The position numbers were made by a program, and so were the translations under genes. This document shows positions 22,479-33,989 of a stretch of DNA of 64,000 bases, piece after piece. The notes under the pieces were generated by a model, which did not search any database, was not told the origin of the DNA, and was given only the letters and a program-made list of their open reading frames with translations. Every line of letters begins with the position of its first letter. Position 1 is the stretch's first letter. The stretch comes from Cephalotus follicularis (Eukaryota; Streptophyta; Magnoliopsida; Oxalidales; Cephalotaceae): positions 108,081-172,080 of the forward strand of contig BDDD01002656.1 in assembly GCA_001972305.1 (NCBI GenBank), given 5' to 3'.

Positions 22479-24859
22479 TGTAATATCCTATTTCGTTGCC
22501 TATATGCTTGTTGTCATATGTTATGTCACATGTTATAGGTGTTATGTGTTTTTTTTTCGGATAGTTTGATTTTGTTTTGAAAACTCTATTTTGTTTTTGT
22601 TATGGGCATTAAGCGTCGATGCCTGAGCATTGTGGTCTTTCATGTTTCTTCCAGTATTGTAAACGTCGACGCCTTACTTTGACGTCGACGCTTTTGTGTA
22701 AAAGGGTTAGATGTCGATGCTTTGCATGACCGTCGACACTTAAGCCGTTCTTCCTTATCTGTTCTTGGACGGTGGCTTAGTTTTGGAAAGGAATTTTTGC
22801 CATAAAACTGATTATTTGATTTTACTTTTATGTGGACGCGTTTTCTGCTCAAATGGTAAGTTTTAATCCATACGTTTTTGCCATAAAATTCATGATTTTA
22901 CTATTTTTAAAATGCTATCACCTGTATGTTCATACAAACTAGAAATGCCATTATCTGCAGTGTTTTGAAACAACCATTTACATTGTCTCTGCCTATATTT
23001 TTTTAAGGTATGCATGCTACTGATGTTCATTATCGTTTTATATTACTGTTTTGATGATTATTAAGCGATTAAATTGATCAAAATCATGCTATTGATTCAT
23101 GAAAACTATTTTAATCATACAGTTTGAGAAACCATGTTTTGAAAGTTTATCTTACTATGATCAACTTGAAAATCCATGTGTTGATACGTTGAAACTGTTA
23201 TTCCGATACTTGTCAATTATAAAGGACATGTTTTAGAACCTGCATGTTACTGTTATATGATTTATGTTTAAGAAAATTGGATTTGTTCATGATTTCAACT
23301 GTTATAGCAGTGTGTTTTTTTTATATTTTCGACCTAAAGCGTCGACGCCTATATAGTAAGCGTCAACGCCTGTGTATAGAAAAGCTGTTTAAAACGTCGT
23401 GCATGAGACTAAGCGTCGACTATCTTCGTTTTCCAGTCGACGCTTATGCCTTAAACGTCGATGCTTTGTTTTGAGCGTCGACGCCTATGTCTTTAATTGT
23501 TGTGTTTCTTCGACGCTTTATTTAGCGCTTTCATTAACGCCTTGTGTTTAGACGTCAAAGCCATGTTTAAGCGTTGACGCTTTTGTCCATAACGTCGACT
23601 CTTTCTTCTGGCAGTGTGTATTGTTGTGTAATTTTATTTTGTAATTCGATTTGGTTTGTATGTTTAGGGTATCGAAACAGCTGTGGTGAAGGTTAAGTCA
23701 TTTTCGTCTCTACTTTTGTTCCATTCTAGTGTTTGATTAGATTTGATCGGCTAAGGTACGGATTCTTCGTTCTCGGTTTATTCCTTCGATTTTATTGAAA
23801 TGATTTCAATGATAATTTTTGTACGGATTTATGTTTTGTATATTACTATCGATTTTATTCTGTTTGATAAATAAAATTGCAAATTTTATTTTGTTAACTC
23901 TTTTAATTATTTTTGGAATAAAATGAGCATGACTTTCAATTTCGAAGGTATGTTGATATTTTATGGATATGATAATGATTTTTGATATATTTTGAATTGT
24001 TTTCAGAATAAAACAATATTTTGGAATCATGACATACACAGATATACCTACCTATGGGGTCCCATAGGCGTGTTCTTTGGCAAGGAGGACATGACACCTT
24101 CTGTGGCGGTGTGATCATTCTACGGCGTCTCTCATTGTTATTTTTATCACCTGAGTGTGATATTCGGATAGAGGCGGATGGGTCGACCCTAGTTTATTAT
24201 CGGATTCGGATTTGGAATTGATTGTGTAGTGTCGTACACGTCGTTCCGTCAAAGCATGTGGGCGTCGTCGAATTAAATTATGGAATTTTGACATTTCAGA
24301 AATTTTTGAAATTCGATATTGGATAAAATTATGAAATTTTGGAATTCGAAAAATATTGAAATATTGAAATTCGGATATTATGAGATTTTATAATTGTTTT
24401 ATAAATATTCTGTTTTACATTATCAAAGAATATTTTTTTTTATGTTTGACATGAAATTGTTAATTTTTTTAAAGTTCAGATATTTATGTATCTTTTAAAT
24501 TCCTGCTTATTGTCTTATTTCCTATATTCGCATTGAGGTTTGCTTAGACGCGTTTTGTGTTCAATGCGGCAGGTTTTCGGGAGCGTCATAGGGATGTGTG
24601 ATGAGAGGTGTCACTTTATGTTAGAGGATCACCTAGGAGATTATCTTGTAGTGTTTTCAATTATCTGTTGGTCATGTGTAGACCAGTGTTTTGGAAAACA
24701 GTGTTTTGATTTTGTTTTGGAACTTATGTTTTGATTTCGGATTATGTTATTTTGATGTCAGTTCGGACCACCACGTTATTTCAACTAAACTTAAGCACTT
24801 GTTTTGATAAGTTCTATATTATGACCTGTAAGCGCTCCCAACCGATCGGGGGTGTTATA
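22479..24859 (+). repeat. 3' LTR of element D
   Basis: Starts TGTAATATCC directly after a purine-rich tract (about 22466-22478) and ends GGGGTGTTATA before the GCACT duplication. Homologous along its length to 11976-14443, with an internal deletion near 24265. Palindrome clusters lie at 22612-22740 and 23338-23600 (centres 23343, 23364, 23398, 23417, 23438, 23459, 23479; spacings 21, 34, 19, 21, 21, 20). Confidence 0.93.
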
Positions 24860-24864
24860 GCACT

Positions 24865-25534
24865 AGTCAGTTCCGATGATATCTGCTATTCATGCTAACA
24901 GGCTTCTGAGACAGGGATGCAGTGGTTACCTGGCACATGTGACAAATAGCAGGAGATGGGTACCGAGGTTGAAGGATGTCCTAGTTGTCAGTGAGTATCC
25001 TAGAGGAGTTGACGTCCTTACTTCCTGAGAGAGATGTAGAGTTTGTTATGGATCTCCTTCCAGGGACAGCACCGATATCGAGAGCTTCTTGACGCATGGC
25101 ACCTCCAGAATTGACAGAATTTAAATTGCAATTGCAGGAGTTGCTTGATAGAGGTTTCATCAGGCTACGCGTTTTCCCATGGGGAGCACCTGTCCTATTT
25201 GTCAAAAGGATGGATCGTTGCGGATGTGTATTGATTATCAGCAGCTCAACAGGGTTACCGTTAATTTTAAGTACCCGCTTCCGCATATTGACGAATTGTT
25301 TGATCAGTTGAGAGGATCATTGGTGTTCTCCAAGTCATATTTGAGATCAAGGTATCATTAGCTCAGAGTTAGAGCAGAAGATGTTCCAAAGATAGCTTTC
25401 AGGTCACGGTATGGACATTATGAGTTCGTGGTAATGCCGTTTAGGGTAACCAATGCCCCTGTCACATTCATGAGCCGTATGAACAGGGTGTTTAGTCCAT
25501 ATATTGACCAGCTCATCATGGTGTTCATTGATGA
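24865..25534 (+). pseudogene. Gypsy element E: protease end and RT, first part
   Basis: Resumes after the GCACT duplication. It reads RLLRQGCSGYLAHV-like linker sequence, [32 protein letters not shown], then RT ([49 protein letters not shown] at 25520-25534). Frameshifts occur near 25200 and stops at 25092 and 25361. It is cut by a solo LTR exactly inside the catalytic F-I-D-D-I codons and resumes at 28159. Confidence 0.92.
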
Positions 25535-25710
25535 TGTAATAACCGTAATTTTGAATTAATGTATATTGTACACTAGATGAATAAAATATGCATTTTATTG
25601 AGTTGTAATGTCCAGCTGTTATATGAATTATGGATATTGAATTATTTGGGGGGTTTGATTTGGAATGAAAATGGGGAAATAAACTTAAGGAACCATAATC
25701 AGCACCTAAT

Positions 25711-25850
25711 AGCCGACTGTCACAGGGTAACAGTCGACTGGTTGGTTTATGGTAGAACAACCGACTGTCACAGGGTAACAGTCAATTGGTTGGTTTATGG
25801 AAGGACAGTCGACTGTCACAGGGTAACAGTCGACTGGTCTGGCTTAGACA
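25711..25850. repeat. Three ~48-bp repeats, each with two CAGTCGACTG-type palindromes
   Basis: Palindrome centres are at 25714, 25735, 25762, 25783, 25810 and 25831. Within each unit the two are exactly 21 bp apart; between units 27 bp. The spacer within a unit (TCACAGGGTAA) is conserved here, so this part is a true tandem repeat. Confidence 0.93.
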
Positions 25851-26738
25851 GGTGTCTGTGCATGGCATGTGAAACAGGGCAGTGGCATCCTAAACGTGTC
25901 ATACAAGACTGATGCGTGCCACCAGCTGTGTAACATGCAAGAGTGGTGTCTTGCATGTGCTCTATTCCATCTGCAGACCTACAAACCTGCAAAGCATAAT
26001 TGAAAAGAGTAAGAAGATGTGCATGTGAGAGAGAGAAGAGAAAAGGTTGAAACCTTGAGTTATGACTAGAACTGGTCACTGGAATCACGAGTTCTATATA
26101 TCAGTGTTGCATGAGTGTTCAGAGAGTTTAGTAATCATCTAGAGAGAGGAGTTCAACCACTGTATTGATGGTGCATGTTAGATTGGAGTTCCAAGTGGAG
26201 TTAGGGAGCTTGGAATGGATTGGTAAGCTCCTATTATGATTTTGATTGTTGATATAGTTGTCAATGGGTATATGTATACTGATTCCGTTATATATATATC
26301 TTCTATTAACATGCACACATAGTTTAATTGCTGGAATTGGAGTTGAGTTGATATAAAGAGTTTTGGAACTCAAAGTGAGTTTGAGGCTTAGGATCTCTCT
26401 GGTAAGTTGCTGGTCTAATTCAGTGATGGTATGGTAGTTAGTCAACCATATTTAGTTACTGATTTTCGTTCTATATACCTGTCAACATGCATCTATAGCA
26501 TTAAACTTCTGGATTGTTGGTGTTGAGTTGAACTTGGAACTCAAAGAGAAGAATCAATCCAATTTGATTCTGGGATAGCGTTTGAGGTAGGGGTATTGAT
26601 ATGTTCTTGAAGATATAGTATGTATATCATGTATGGATATTTGCTATATGATTACATGCTATTAATTGGTTTGAACTAGAATGTGAACATGCATACCCTG
26701 TTCTGTTAAACTATTGTCTGTCGTTTTTCAGGGCAAAA

Positions 26739-26851
26739 CAGTCGAATGTTGAGCCTAACAGTCTACTGTTCAATGTAAACAGCCGACTGTTAAGGACAAA
26801 CAGTCGACTGCTCAATGTAAACAACCATCTATTCTTATGAACAGTCGACTG
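26739..26851. repeat. CAGTCGACTG array, 6 copies at 20-21 bp
   Basis: Copies start at 26739, 26759, 26780, 26801, 26822 (weak, CAACCATCTA) and 26842. Spacings are 20, 21, 21, 21 and 20 bp. Spacers differ apart from CAATGTAAAC, seen twice. Confidence 0.93.
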
Positions 26852-28158
26852 TTAAGAGATAATTTGCTGATAATAGGTGCTGTTTAGGCTCTAAATTGTA
26901 ATACCCTGGCCTCCAAATGGGATAATTGTAACATTCAATCCTGGCCATATGTAGTTACATTTTAGGAATTAAATAACTAATGATTTTCGTTGTGTGAATT
27001 GTGTAAGAATGACTATGGTTGTGCCTTTGATCCTTTGTTTAAATCCTTGAACTGCTACTGTCTATATTGTTATGTTGGTGTATAATGCTGCTGTTATAGA
27101 TATTGTACATCTATTAAGTATTCATAAACACTATTGTTCCACTTAATTTTGAGGATTGAACCAACTAAGAGCTATAAGCACAAATATGTATTTTAACCAT
27201 GGTTTTCAAAATAAAAAACTTATTGAACTGTTTCCTCCCATGAGAGTTACCACTGTTGTTTTGTTCTCCAAAAGAGACCACTTTTGTATTGTTACTGTTT
27301 CCTCCAAAAGAGAGGTACGATCTTTGAATTGTTAAATGTTTCTAAAAGAAAACTACTACTATATTGCATATTATAAATATATGTATATTGTTAGTGAATT
27401 GATTGAATTGTTTGTCTATGATTATTGCCGTTAGTCGAGTGATAGGAGACATCACTGGCTACGGGGTGGTCCTATGTGTCAGGAGTTGGCTAGAGCTTCC
27501 ACCAAACTTATCTGCAATGCAGATCGTGATTGTTACCTGCCCGCTAAATGCCGGCAGAATTTTTACCTGATATATCATCTTCGGAGTGTAGGGTGATGGT
27601 TAGGTGGTGTGCAGTTGGTGCTAGGAGTTAGCGACATGTGACACCCAACCATTATATTGATTGATTTTACCCTTGTGCGGTATTCTTGAATTGTATTGTC
27701 TATGGCCATTTGGCATGATTGATCATATATATTGGAATAGTTAAATATAGGTTATTTCAAAATAAACTATCACACATGTTTACATTTATATAATCAGTCT
27801 CATGCTTTATTCCTACTTAGCCGAGTGAGGACAAAGGCTAACCCCTACAATTTCAGATTGACGAATTTGTTGGTCAAGTGCTGCTGAAGCTTTATTGGAG
27901 AGCTTCTATCTTCTTAAGGTTGTTAAAGACTGTATTGTAATAATCATACTTCGTAGTTATTTTTACATTTCCAATATGTAAAAGATAACTAGTTTTGTAT
28001 TGTGTAAGCACGGAGTATGGGCTGCGTGCGGATAATCATTATAATCCGGCTATGGAATGCTTCCGCTTTTGTTTAATGAATTTGAGTTTAATGTTGAATG
28101 CTGGATTATTTTAACTGATAACTCCATGTATGTTGTTGCTGGAAAACAGGGTGTGACA

Positions 28159-30410
28159 GATGATATCTTGGTGTACTCCTAGTCTATGGAGGAACATGGG
28201 GAGTATTTGCACTCGGCATTGCAGGTGTTGAGAGATCACCGGTTGTATGCTAAGTTTAGCAAATGTGAGTTTTGGTTGTGAAAGGTGGATTTTCTTGGTC
28301 ACGTTATTTCCAGTGCTGGTTTATCAGTAGATCCAGCGAAGATAGAAGTAGTGAGAGACTGGAAACGGCCTGCAAACATGACAGAAGTTCGAAGTTTCTT
28401 AGGCTTAGCGGGGTATTACCGCTGTTTTGTCAAAGGATTTTCACGAATAGCCACACCTTTGACCCGATTGACGCAGAGAAAGACGGTATTTGTGTGGGAT
28501 GATAGTTGTGAGCAGAGTTTTCAGGAGTTGAAACACAGTTTAATTTATGCATCGATTTTGGCCTTGCCAGAAGGCAATGAAGGCTTTGTTGTGTATAGTG
28601 ATGCATCAGGGAATGGCTTGGGATGTGTTCTGTTGCAGGATGGAAAGGTGATCGCGTATGCGCCAAGGAAGTTGAAGCCTCATGAGGAGAGTTATCCAAC
28701 TCATGATCTCGAGTTAGCAATGATAGTCTTTGCACTACGCAAATGGAGGCACTACTTGTATGGCACGGAGTTTGATGTGTTTATCGATCACAAAAGTTTG
28801 AAGCACCTATTCGCCCCAAAAGACCTTAATATAAGGAAAAGAAGATGGATGGAGTGGCTTAATGATTATAACTGTGAGATACAGTACCATCCAGGCAAGG
28901 CTAATGTGGTTGCAGACATTTTGAGTCACCGATTAGCTTGCCTAATGATTGCTCAGATTCAGGCACGACCATGGTTGTTAGACAGAATCCGAGAATATCA
29001 GGGTATGGATGGAAGCTTGCTCAAGATTGCTTTAAATGGTCAAGGAGGATTGAAACCCGAATTCTCAATTCAGGGTGATGGATTGATCAGATAACAGGGC
29101 AGAGTTTATGTTCTCAGCAGTAAAGAACTGAAGAAAGAGCTTTTGTCACAGACCCATCGCTCCAGTTTCTCAGTGCATCCCAGGAGTAGCAACATGTACC
29201 TAGACTTAAAGCTTAATTACTGGTAGAGTAACATGAAGAAGGAGATAGCTGAGTATGTTGCTTCCTGCTTTGTAGGTCAATAGGTTAAATCGGAACACCA
29301 GAGGCCAAATGGATTGCTTCAACTGTTGCCTGTGGTACAGTGAAATAGGAACACATCACGATGGATTTTGTGACAGAATTGCCAAGGACGAGGACTAACC
29401 GTGATTCCATATGGGTTATCGTTGATCACCTTACTAAATCTACTCATTTTCTAGCAATCAAAATGACTTATTCTCTTGAACGGTTAGCAGCCTTGTATGT
29501 TGGAGAGGTTGTCAGGCTTCATGGGGTACCAGTCAGAGTGGTGTCCGACAGGGACCCCCGGTTTACATTGTAGTTTTGGAAGAAACTGCAGACAACCTTT
29601 GGTACCCAGGTGAGTTTTAGCACCGCTTTTCATCCATAGACTGTTGACCAGTCTGAGCGGATTATCCGGACTCTGGAGGACATGCTTAGGGCATCGTGGT
29701 GGATTGGGGTGGCAGTTGGGATGAGCACCTGCCATTAGTGGAGTTCTCATACAACAATAGTTATCATTCCAACATCGGAATGGCACCATTTGAAGCTCTC
29801 TATGGTAAAAAAATGTAAACCCTAGTTTGTTGGTTTGAGGTTGGCGAGCAGAGTCCTCTAGGGCCAAAGCTTGTGTAAGAGACAATGGAGAAGGCCAAAG
29901 TTATCAGGGAAAGTCTTCTGACAGCCCATAACAGACAAAAGAGTTATGTAGATCATCGTAAGTGAGAGTTGGAATTTTCTGAGGGAGATCATGTGTTCCT
30001 CAAAGTCTCACCTACCAAAGGAATCATGAGGTTGGCAAGAAGGGGAAGCTAGCCCCTCGGTTTATAGGACCTTTCAAGATCCACGAGAGGGTAGGTGCAA
30101 TCGCCTACAGACTTGCCTTACCGCCCAGTTTATCATATGTGCATAATGTCTTCCATGTCTCGATGCCGAGGAAGTATAATCCAGATCCTTCTCACGTGCT
30201 ACAGTTTGAGCCACCGGAGTTGAGGACGGACATAAGTTTTGAAGAAGCACCTATCCAGATCCTTGATCGTTGAGTGAAACAGTTAAGAAGCAAGACCATT
30301 CCATTGCTAAAAGTATTATGGCAGTACCATGGACTGGAAGAAGCTACACGGGAGCGTGAGAAGACATGAGAACAATGTACCATCACTTCTTTTGACCTTA
30401 GGGAATCTTG
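28159..30410 (+). pseudogene. Gypsy element E: RT end, RNase H, integrase, chromodomain
   Basis: RT continues DILVYS after the solo LTR, then [33 protein letters not shown] and the RNase H ([48 protein letters not shown]), open from 28285 to 29094. Integrase reads HRSSFSVHPRS, MDFVTELPRTRTN (29361), VVSDRDPRF (29548) and [20 protein letters not shown]-like text split by frameshifts (29745-29800). The C-terminal part reads VHNVFHVSMPRKYNPDPSHV (about 30139) and a chromodomain-like tail (IQILDR; KTIPLLKVLWQYHGLEEATR) near 30256-30350. Stops occur at 28204, 28279, 29092, 29224 and 29572 and frame changes near 29340 and 29700. A purine tract (AAGGAGGGGAGGA, about 30426-30438) precedes the 3' LTR. 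Confidence 0.94.
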
Positions 30411-31227
30411 GGATGAGATTTCTTTAAGGAGGGGAGGATGTAAGCCCCGGGTCTTGTATAAACTATTTGTATTAAATTGTATCGTGCGATGTTGTATGAT
30501 GGCATGACATGTGTGTTATTACTATCATATTTTCCTTTTATGGTTGTTTTTGGATAGTGTGGGTTCAAGTGAACCTAGGGTAAGTTTTGCGTTTTCACCC
30601 AAAGAAGTCTTTATATAGACAGTTTGTCGCTTTCTATTCTCATTCATCTTCTCACCTCCTGATCTAGAGAGAGACAGTGAGAGGGTGAGTTAGAGAGAGA
30701 AAGCTCGGATTGGAGCAAAGAATGAGTCATTGGACTTGTAGCAGTGTGTAAAGCCCGAGTGAAGAACCAGATCCCGATTTAGCAGCAGATTCTTTTGGAT
30801 CTACAGACGGTTTAGTAGCAGTTTCTTCCAGCTCTGCAATGGGTTCAGCAGCCAGTTCTCCCAGATCTGTAAACCCAATCGTTATCAAGGTAAGTTCTAC
30901 ATATATGCTTTGAAATTATGCATATATAACTACTGTGATTGAATTGTGCTACTATGAACTGCTATATGAGGACTAGATGAATGGGTTAAGGATTTTTAAG
31001 CTGTTTCTGAGTTGTAACCGACCACCGGGGCTTATAGCTCGTCCTGGATAGAGTGTTGGATTGATTAATTGGATTTGGGTTGATTATGAGCTGGTGAACA
31101 ACCGTATTTGTCGATCTGCTAAGTCTATAAACCTTCAACGCTTTGTCAGCGTAAGACTGTTGACATTTCACGTAGAAGATGGGGTTTGCAAATTCAGAGG
31201 ACAAGAGTTGGTCCTGGATAGAAATAG

Positions 31228-31492
31228 GTTTGAAGGTAGACCTCAGTACTTGAAGGAAAGACCTTAGTGCTTGAAGGAAGGCCTCAGTGCTTGAAGGCAA
31301 GACCTCAGTACTAAAAGGCAAACCTCAGTACTTGAAGGCAGACCTGAGTGCCTGAAGGCAAGACCTCAGTACTTGAAGGCCGACCTCAGTACTTGAAGGC
31401 GAACCTCGGTACTTGAAGGCAAACCTCGGTACTTGAAGGCAGACCTTGGTACTTGAAGGCAGACCTTAATGCTTGAAGGCAGACCTCAGAGG
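31228..31492. repeat. Minisatellite, ~20-bp unit, about 12-13 copies
   Basis: Imperfect tandem copies of AGACCTCAGTACTTGAAGGC with substitutions (TTAGTGC, CGGTAC) and 1-2 bp length changes. Confidence 0.93.
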
Positions 31493-31724
31493 AAGAGGTT
31501 AAAGTTCCTCTGACATCAGGTCTTAGGAAAGCTCTAAGGCTGTGTAGCCTAGGTGAACCCTTCTCTGATCAAATGGGTTTCAATACCAATCATCCAAAGG
31601 GTCTTATAGTTGCAGACCTCTAAGGTCATAGCTTTCGCTCGACATTGTTGAGCTCTGATGAGATAGCCCAATCCCGATCTCCACTATATCATGGAGATTA
31701 GGGGGGTAGCCGCTTAGTCTGATG

Positions 31725-32150
31725 GAGAGATAACTTGTAGGACTCACTGTCTGGATGAACTTACAAGGGACATGAATTGTGTGAGATAACTGTAAGGACC
31801 CCGTGTGGTGGTTGTCTTAACAGACAAGTCCTCTCGAAGAGATAACTTGCAGGAGCCACTTTATGGATGGACCCGAGGTACACCAACTATGACAGATAAC
31901 TGTGAGGACCCCATGTAATGGACTAGCCTTAAAGGGGAGATGGCCTGCATGACCCACTGTCTGGATGAACCTACGAGGGACACCGATTGTGGGAGATAAC
32001 TGTAAGGACCCTGTGTGGTGGCTGTCCTAATAGACAAGCCCTCTCAGAGAGATAACTTACAGGGCCCTCTTTATGGATGGACCCGAGGTACACTGACTGT
32101 GAGAGATAACTGTAAGGAACCTGTGTAACTCTGAATATCCCAGACTACTC
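31725..32150. repeat. Two direct ~213-bp repeats
   Basis: 31725-31937 and 31938-32150 align throughout (CACTGTCTGGATGAAC, TTATGGATGGACCCGAGGTA). Each holds two or three copies of GAGATAACTGTAAGGACC, so an older ~105-bp half-unit is likely. Confidence 0.85.
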
Positions 32151-32615
32151 TGTATGCTTCAGCCCTAAAGAGACTAGCATTGAGGAGGGGTTAACAAGTC
32201 CAACGTTATCTCGTCTCTATCCCCTGCGACACTAGTAGTGCGTAGACAATGGTGATGCTACCTCGCGCCGAGGAGGCCGAGGGATGCTTCTCTGGTACCT
32301 CCAGACGAGGGGGCTGAGGAGCATTTATGCTTGTTGACTGCTCTACCTATGACACCAAGAGTGCGTAGAAGGATGGAAGTCCTACCACTCATACCTTGTG
32401 GTTGTATGTATCCCTAGATGATTATAGCTTGTTATGGGTTTTCTATATTAGGGGCAGGTACAAATTATTTATCAAATTGACCAGATGGGCTGGATCACAG
32501 AACAGGGCTTCGTCAGCGGTGCAGTTCTGATTGACCTACCTTGCATAAGAATATTCAATGTATAAGAATGTTCATAAATAAGTTGTTTGACCTGCCGGCT
32601 TGTGGTAGTGTTTGA

Positions 32616-33871
32616 TGTTGACATTTATATGTTACAATCCTTGTTTTGATGATAACAAAACACCTAACATGTTTTTTGAATGTGAAGGAATCTCTAACAA
32701 AGTTTACATGCAATGTAAGAAATCTAAAACTTGCACATCAGTCAGTTTGGCATCAACGTCTAAGATTTAGGCCTCAACATTCTGGGAATAAGTACATGTT
32801 CTGGGCTTGGAAAGATTATCCTCATAAACGTGATCTTTATCCACATCAATGTACTGGGAAACTTATGATTTACGTCAACGTCATGAGGAAAAATGTCAAC
32901 GTCAAAAGGTGATAGTGGCTTGGATGTTAACGTAGAAAACAAGTGGAGTCAACACCTTGTCTATAGACGTCAACGCAAATGGTGCACATTTTGGACAGTA
33001 GGTTTAGACGTTAACGCAAAGACATTATGCCGCCAACATCTTGTCTCTATACTTCAACGCCATGGATGCGCGTCAACGTAAATAGAAGTGAAGATGAATA
33101 AGAGCTTGGAGTATCAACGCAGAAAGCCACAGGAGTTAACGCATAAGGAGATAGACGTCAACGCCATGCATACACGTCAACGCCAGTGACAGCCATACAT
33201 GAAATCTGCAAAAATTGAAGGTGTTGAAATGGTGTGATCCTTTCCATACTTAATTCAAACGGCTCTCTGACGATTTCCGGTCTCTAGCAACGGTAAAATT
33301 CATCTAAAGGATATAAATAGAGGCTCAAACCATGAATAAAAAATCAAGTGAGAATCAAGCAAAGTATCAAGCAAAACTTACAAGTGTTCTTAAGAGATTT
33401 TATTCTTGTAACATCCTTTGATATTGTTTATGAATATCATTTTCATATACAACCTTTTAGAGGAGAAAGAAAACACAAACACACAACCTTTTATTTTTGT
33501 AACCCAAGGTCGTTAGTACTTTACTCAAAAGTTAGGATTTAGATTTGAAAATCCGACTTAGAATTTAGCTCGCAAAAATTCAAGTTTGGATTCATCTTGT
33601 AAAAATCCAGAATCGCTATTTGTGATCGGGGGATTACATTCTAGTGGAACCTCAAATGTGGCTTGGGAGAGTGGATGTAGGCACGGTTTGCCGAACCACT
33701 ATAAAATAGTTTGCATCTCTCTTCTCTTATTCTTTACTTATTTGCAAATTATTTTATTGTCTTGTGTGCTTTTGATTGATATTATCATTGTGTTTTTAAA
33801 TTTTTTAAAATGGTGGTTATTTTCGTCATAACCAATTCACCCCCTATCTTGGTTGCTTTTGTGTACCAACA
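32616..33871 (+). mobile_element. Copia solo LTR K, TSD TTTGA
   Basis: TGTTGACATT...GTGTACCAACA, 1,256 bp, with TTTGA at 32611-32615 and 33872-33876. The start has the TTTTGATGATAACAAA box of Tork-like Copia LTRs. The segment 33661-33702 matches LTR N in reverse complement. TATA-like GGATATAAATAG is at about 33309. The array of GTCAACGC motifs at 32750-33185 lies just upstream of it. Confidence 0.93.
32750..33185. repeat. Phased GTCAACGC array in LTR K
   Basis: Core centres are at 32754, 32775, then 32847, 32876, 32897, 32928, 32950, 32971, 33012, 33034, 33055, 33074, 33115, 33137, 33159 and 33178. Spacings are 21, 72, 29, 21, 31, 22, 21, 41, 22, 21, 19, 41, 22, 22 and 19 bp. The core is GTCAAC/GTTAAC rather than GTCGAC. 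Confidence 0.9.
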
Positions 33872-33989
33872 TTTGAGATACAAGATGTTGATGTATATAT
33901 TTGGGTTTATTTGTCATGCCCCGAACCACGAGGAGGGCCCCACGGTCTGACACGTGGCATGGAACACCATAATAAAATATTTTATTTAT

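Larger units (their letters stand above)
11976..24859 (+). mobile_element. Gypsy (Tekay-like) element D, TSD GCACT
   Basis: The LTRs start TGTAATATCC and end GGGGTGTTACA (left copy) or GGGGTGTTATA (right copy). The target-site duplication GCACT is at 11971-11975 and 24860-24864. Order: 5' LTR 11976-14443, degenerate PBS 14449-14465, gag 14618-15805, protease/RT/RNase H to 17317, [solo LTR F 17318-20554], RNase H/integrase/chromodomain to 22421, 3' LTR 22479-24859. All domains of a chromovirus are present, but stops, a small RT deletion and a substituted catalytic Asp make it inactive. Same family as solo LTR J (40379-42908). Confidence 0.95.
25535..28158 (+). mobile_element. Solo LTR of family C, TSD GATGA
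   Basis: TGTAATAACCGTAA...AGGGTGTGACA, 2,624 bp, with GATGA at 25530-25534 and 28159-28163. Removing it restores TTCATTGATGATATCTTGG in the RT of element E. It matches the reverse complement of the element C 5' LTR (8744-11480). A candidate TATA box (TCTATATATCA) lies at about 26093, between palindrome clusters 25711-25836 and 26739-26851. A conserved block at 27811-27860 is shared with LTR H. Confidence 0.95.
30439..32615 (+). repeat. 3' LTR of element E, first part
   Basis: Begins TGTAAGCCCCGGGTCTTG right after the polypurine tract. A TATA-like TTTATATAG at about 30610 and CT/GA-rich leader sequence follow. It contains two tandem-repeat blocks (31228-31492 and 31725-32150). It is interrupted at 32615 by solo LTR K and continues from 33872. 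Its true 3' end is not recognisable; the CATGCCCCG at about 33916 may be part of it. No second copy of this LTR lies in the window. Confidence 0.75.
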
